From positions 62,001 through 126,000 of the forward strand of contig NZ_CP021978.1 in the NCBI RefSeq assembly GCF_004803895.1: DNA of 64,000 bases. The letters run 5' to 3'. The stretch comes from Streptomyces hawaiiensis. GTDB lineage: Bacteria > Actinomycetota > Actinomycetes > Streptomycetales > Streptomycetaceae. The position numbers and the translations under genes are program-made. Within the stretch, counting starts at the first letter, position 1. Each line of letters opens with the position of its first letter. The notes below the pieces were generated by a model. The model had not been told where the DNA came from. It worked only from the letters and a program-made list of their open reading frames with translations, and did no database searches. Positions 60,867-64,000 of the stretch are shown here, piece after piece.

Positions 60867-61856
60867 TCAGCGGCGCGGCGGATTCCCGCGCGGCATGATG
60901 ACGGCGTTCGGCAGGGCCGGCGCGGGAAGGCGACGCCCCGGATAGCCCTCCACGACGCCGAAGCGGTCGGAGGACGCCTCCCAGTCCGCTCGGGCCCGGA
61001 CGATGTCCTCGTGGCTGCGGCCGATGAAGTTCCACCACATGACGATCTCCTCCTCGAACGGAGGGCCCCCGAGCAGAATCGTCCGCGCCGAGGCGTCCGA
61101 GTCGTTGACCAGCGTCAGAGCGTCGGTGCCGCAGGGCACATAGCCGAGCTCGGCCGGCCGCAGCTCGGTGTCGAACAGGCGGAGGCCCCCGGTGTCCACG
61201 AGGAGGCCGTGCTCGAAGGTGGGGTCCACGGAGAGAGTGACCGTCGTATGCGGTTCGAGGGTGATCTCGGCACCGAGCAGCGGCGTGAAAGTCCGCACCG
61301 GAGAGGCGCTTTGGGCGAGCGAGCCCAGGAAGACCCTGATCTCGGCCCCGTCGACCCGCACGGCTTTGGGGACGTAGTGCTGGAAGTCCCGGTCGGCGTT
61401 CCGGTGCTCCTCGGGCAGCGCCACCCACAGCTGGACTCCGTGGACGATCGTGGTGTCCGGGGCGGAGATCTCCGAGTGGGCAATGCCGTAGCCGCCGGTC
61501 ATGAGGTTCATCTCGCCGGGCCGGATGAGGGCACGGGTACCGAGCGTGTCCTCGTGCTCGATCTCCCCGTCGAAAAGCCAGCTCACCGTCTGCAGCCCGG
61601 TGTGCGGGTGCGGGGCGACGTCCATGCCGCCCGTCGCGGTGGCGTCGGTGGGACCGTAGTGGTCGACGAAGCACCATGCTCCGATCAGCGTCCGGGCCCG
61701 CTGCGGCAGCGTCCGCCGCACGTGCATCGCCCGCGGACCGCCCAGCGGCACCTCCCGCGCCGACAGCACGTCGACCCGGGGCGCTCCGCCCGGTCGGCCT
61801 TCGTCGACCAGTGCTCCGCACAGCAGTGCGGCAGGTTCGGTTTCCACGTTGCTCAC
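60867..61856 (-). CDS. Pirin-family cupin protein
   Basis: The 329-residue protein has two cupin barrels. The N-terminal barrel shows the iron-ligand pattern: DVAPHPHTGLQTVSWLFDGE and RPGEMNLMTGGYGIAHSE, giving three histidines and a glutamate. The second barrel ends with VMWWNFIGRSHEDIVRARAD. Bacterial pirins act as quercetinase-like dioxygenases or redox-sensing partners. GTG 61856 has GAGAGG 8 bp upstream. It is divergent from the AhpD gene across 47 bp containing a clear dyad. Confidence 0.9.
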   Translation of the reverse strand: MSNVETEPAALLCGALVDEGRPGGAPRVDVLSAREVPLGGPRAMHVRRTLPQRARTLIGAWCFVDHYGPTDATATGGMDVAPHPHTGLQTVSWLFDGEIEHEDTLGTRALIRPGEMNLMTGGYGIAHSEISAPDTTIVHGVQLWVALPEEHRNADRDFQHYVPKAVRVDGAEIRVFLGSLAQSASPVRTFTPLLGAEITLEPHTTVTLSVDPTFEHGLLVDTGGLRLFDTELRPAELGYVPCGTDALTLVNDSDASARTILLGGPPFEEEIVMWWNFIGRSHEDIVRARADWEASSDRFGVVEGYPGRRLPAPALPNAVIMPRGNPPRR

Positions 61857-61878
61857 CGAGACCACCTCTCACAGACTC

Positions 61879-61896
61879 TAGTTGTCACATCAACTA
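61879..61896. promoter_or_regulatory. MarR-type operator candidate between pirin and AhpD genes
   Basis: TAGTTG and CAACTA form a perfect dyad around TCACAT in the short divergent promoter region. TAGTTGA recurs at 63442-63448 just upstream of the second MarR gene, which suggests this regulator binds both. Confidence 0.6.
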
Positions 61897-61903
61897 TGAT
61901 GCC

Positions 61904-62455
61904 ATGAGAACAGACCGATGGCCACAGCGCGTCACCCACGTGCAGGCCGCCCCGAGGAGGCCCGAAGTGACCATTCACGCCGACGGATCCGCACTCCGCA
62001 GGATCTTTATAGACAAGCAGAGCCCCAAGGCCTTCCACGCCCTGCTGCAGACCGTGGAGGTGGTGCGGGCGACCGCCGCCGATGCGGGGCTCGGCCGCAC
62101 CACCGTAGAGCTCAGCAATCTCCGTGTGTCACAGCTGAACGGCTGCGCCTACTGTCTCGACCTGCACACCAGGTCGGCCCTGCGTGCGGGCGAGTCGGCA
62201 CAGCGGCTGGGAGTTCTGGCTGCCTGGCGGGACACCGACATGTTCAGCGACTCGGAACGCGCGGCCCTCGCGCTGGCCGAGGCGACGACCGATCCAACGA
62301 ACGCCGACGCACAGACGTCCGCCTATGAGGCCGCCCGACAGGCCCTCACGGATGAACAGATCTCTGCCGCGATCTGGGTGGCGATCACCATCAACGCGTT
62401 CAATCGGGTGTCGATCATGAGCAGGCATCCGGTGCCGTCGCTACCCAAGCGGTAG
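61904..62455 (+). CDS. AhpD-type carboxymuconolactone decarboxylase-family peroxidase
   Basis: From ATG 61904 the protein has 183 residues with the AhpD-like core: VELSNLRVSQLNGCAYCLDL, HTRSALRAGESAQRLGVLAA. The CxxC with following DLH is the redox centre of alkylhydroperoxidase D-like proteins. WRDTDMFSDSERAALALAEA and AIWVAITINAFNRVSIM complete the pattern. ATG 61904 lies only 7 bp after the operator dyad, so the transcript may be almost leaderless. Divergent pirin and nearby MarR genes point to an oxidant or phenolic-stress regulon. Confidence 0.88.
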   Translation: MRTDRWPQRVTHVQAAPRRPEVTIHADGSALRRIFIDKQSPKAFHALLQTVEVVRATAADAGLGRTTVELSNLRVSQLNGCAYCLDLHTRSALRAGESAQRLGVLAAWRDTDMFSDSERAALALAEATTDPTNADAQTSAYEAARQALTDEQISAAIWVAITINAFNRVSIMSRHPVPSLPKR

Positions 62456-62957
62456 GGCCCAACCGGCACAGGGAGTCGGTCCGCCGACGGCGCGATCATC
62501 CGAGGCCGTGAAACAGCCCGATGATCGACGAGTCATCCACATCGCACGTCACCGCCGTCATTCGCAGCGCCTCCTCGCCGTTGTCACACTGACCGCGAGT
62601 GCGCCCAGGGCGCCCTCAAGGGCGTCCGCCGGGTCGCAGTCGCACACAGGGCTGGGAGCAGAGTTGGTCCGCCTCATCGAGGTGGCCTCGCAGCGACCGC
62701 GACCGCGGGCCTGGTGGTGCGGCTCTTCCGGCAGCCTCTGGGGATCGACGGCCACGCCCTCCCCAAGACCCGGGGCTACGCAAGGGCCGCCGCCGTCATC
62801 CTCATCGGCTCTACGTGGCCACCGACGGCGCTCGTCCTGGCCATGTGACACCACGTACGGGCCGGCACCGGCCGCCACACCTCGGCCGGTATGGCATCAC
62901 ACCCCCAGCATTTCCGTGCACCCGTTCACCGCTCGCCGTCCGGCCCGCCCCTTGCTA
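62456..62957. other. Gene-poor stretch with a short coding-like block
   Basis: About 500 bp without an intact gene. A plus-strand segment ending at the TGA at 62846-62848 reads GLVVRLFRQPLGIDGHALPK, then AAAVILIGSTWPPTALVLAM; it looks like the end of a lost protein but has no recognisable start. Confidence 0.3.
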
Positions 62958-63425
62958 TCAGGACGAGTCCTCGTCCAATTTGCCCACGACACGATCAGAG
63001 ATGTCGGCCAGCACCCGCAGCTCTGCCGGTGTGACGTGGTCGAGGAACAGGGCGCGTACTGCTTCCACATGGCGCGGAGCGGCGGCCTCGATCGCCTCTC
63101 GCCCCGCATCCGTGATCACCACGAACGCCCCGCGCCCGTCCTCGGGGCACTCCTCCCGCTTCACCAGCCCACGCTTGGCCATGCGGGAGATGTGATGGGA
63201 CATCCGGCTCTTCTCCCATTCCAACGACTGGGCAAGATCCAGAAACCGCTGGCGCCCCTCTGGCACATCCGTCAGTTCGACCAGCACCGCGAAGTCCGCG
63301 CTCGACATATTCGACTCCGTCTGCAGCTGGCGCCCCAAACGGCCCCCGAGCCTCTCATGCAACCGGACAAAGCCACGCCACGCGAGTTGCTCCTCCGGCG
63401 TCAACCACCGCACTGTCTCTTCCAT
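62958..63425 (-). CDS. MarR-family regulator, second of two paralogues
   Basis: The 155-residue protein (ATG 63425) contains the MarR winged helix: FLDLAQSLEWEKSRMSHHIS, RMAKRGLVKREECPEDGRGA, FVVITDAGREAIEAAAP. Similarity to the gene at 59947 runs along the whole length, so the two arose by duplication and now flank the GNAT-pirin-AhpD block. A TAGTTGA motif lies 17-23 bp upstream of the start, inside the probable promoter, suggesting autoregulation. Confidence 0.9.
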   Translation of the reverse strand: MEETVRWLTPEEQLAWRGFVRLHERLGGRLGRQLQTESNMSSADFAVLVELTDVPEGRQRFLDLAQSLEWEKSRMSHHISRMAKRGLVKREECPEDGRGAFVVITDAGREAIEAAAPRHVEAVRALFLDHVTPAELRVLADISDRVVGKLDEDSS

Positions 63426-63610
63426 GAAGACAGTGTAAAGGTAGTTGACGAATCACTGAATGGGCTCGGTCCGGCCCATCGGATCGTCACACCTGCCCTA
63501 TTGACAGGTGACCCGGATGCGGAACGACGAAAGGTGCCCCACGCGACGGCACCGCCGCATGGGACACCAAAGGCTCGGACCGCCGACCTGGGCCACGGTT
63601 GACGCCGACG

Positions 63611-64000
63611 TCAGACGGTGTAGCCGCCGTCGATGTTGATCGTCGCGCCCGTCACGTAGGCAGACTCAGGGCCGGCGAGGTAGACAATCAGGCCGGTCAG
63701 CTCATCGGGAGAGGCAAAGCGGCCGGCCGGGGTCAGTCCGGTCATCAGTCCGGCGAAGTCGCCTTCGGACGGATTGCTGTCCGTCGCGATCGGGCCCGGT
63801 TGGATGTTGTTCACCGTAATCGCCCTCGGCCCCAGTTCCCGGGCCAGCGCTCGAGTGAAACCGCCGATGGCCGCCTTGGTGAGGGAGTACGTCGTACCGT
63901 TCGGAATCGGCATCCGCTCGGCGAAGACGCTGCCGATCGAGATGATCCTGCCTCCGTCGCCCATGTGCCGCAGCGCTTCCCGTGTGGCCACCCACACCGA
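63611..64000 (-). CDS. Short-chain dehydrogenase/reductase, 5' end outside window
   Basis: The last 129 residues of an SDR are visible: IISIGSVFAERMPIPNGTTY with the catalytic Ser region, SLTKAAIGGFTRALARELGP (YxxxK), VNNIQPGPIATDSNPS and the closing AYVTGATINIDGGYTV. The Rossmann cofactor site lies beyond the right edge. This type (FabG-like, 'SDR family oxidoreductase') often sits beside MarR or TetR regulators; the paralogous MarR is 186 bp away. Confidence 0.85.
   Translation of the reverse strand, partial: SVWVATREALRHMGDGGRIISIGSVFAERMPIPNGTTYSLTKAAIGGFTRALARELGPRAITVNNIQPGPIATDSNPSEGDFAGLMTGLTPAGRFASPDELTGLIVYLAGPESAYVTGATINIDGGYTV

Overview
The window is very GC-rich, with GTG starts, 4-bp ATGA/GTGA gene overlaps and many Streptomyces-type families (Ku with a lysine-rich tail, chromosomal RHS/LamG pairs, terpene synthase/P450 pairs, WYL, PadR and DUF1048 proteins). 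It most likely comes from a Streptomyces or close relative, in an accessory region such as a chromosome arm or large linear plasmid. Broken genes and transposon fragments are dense; housekeeping genes and tRNA/rRNA genes are absent.

Layout. 0-2.3 kb: one side of a Tn7-like transposon (TnsC, gutted TnsB, TnsA, minus strand). 2.3-3.5 kb: an IS5-family element that appears to carry an ankyrin-repeat passenger gene. 3.6-5.4 kb: Ku and two damaged small genes. 5.4-13.2 kb: a lectin/pore-forming-toxin island with three beta-propeller proteins (two joined to ricin-type trefoils), a frameshifted small protein, an aerolysin/ETX-MTX2-like protein and its partner. 13.6-15.6 kb: a frameshifted TrwC-type relaxase. 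15.6-26.2 kb: a 5'-truncated LamG protein, a 2190-residue secreted RHS polymorphic toxin, its candidate immunity gene and a coupled 41-codon ORF. 26.8-31.6 kb: broken IS21 fused to a Tn554-like tandem tyrosine-recombinase module. 31.6-42.0 kb: a graveyard of truncated genes (guanine deaminase, nicotinamidase, peptidase S51, IS5/IS630/IS481/IS3 pieces, integrase pieces) with a few intact genes (methyltransferase, WYL regulator/VOC pair, PadR-DUF1048-DUF1048 operon).

42.1-48.5 kb: a compact terpenoid locus, with a P450 and a class I terpene synthase overlapping by 4 bp and, divergently, a second, highly divergent protein with all the terpene-synthase landmarks; then a MerR regulator with an unusual palindromic leader. 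48.7-54.3 kb: oxidoreductases with TetR and XRE regulators. 55.0-58.5 kb: a D-tartrate module (tarD-dctA, divergent gntR, 12-bp palindrome between). 58.6-64 kb: IS6/IS256 remnants, then redox/stress genes (RidA, GNAT, pirin, AhpD, SDR) with two paralogous MarR regulators.

The most informative structural signal is a broken ATP-dependent DNA ligase. Its penultimate segment lies at 6.66-6.88 kb and its C-terminal segment at 41.87-42.04 kb, in the same orientation. The two rejoin in frame across a shared GCCGGG hexamer, so the intervening ~35 kb looks like inserted or rearranged DNA. A Ku fragment at 48.4 kb shows that non-homologous end-joining genes were repeatedly shuffled here.
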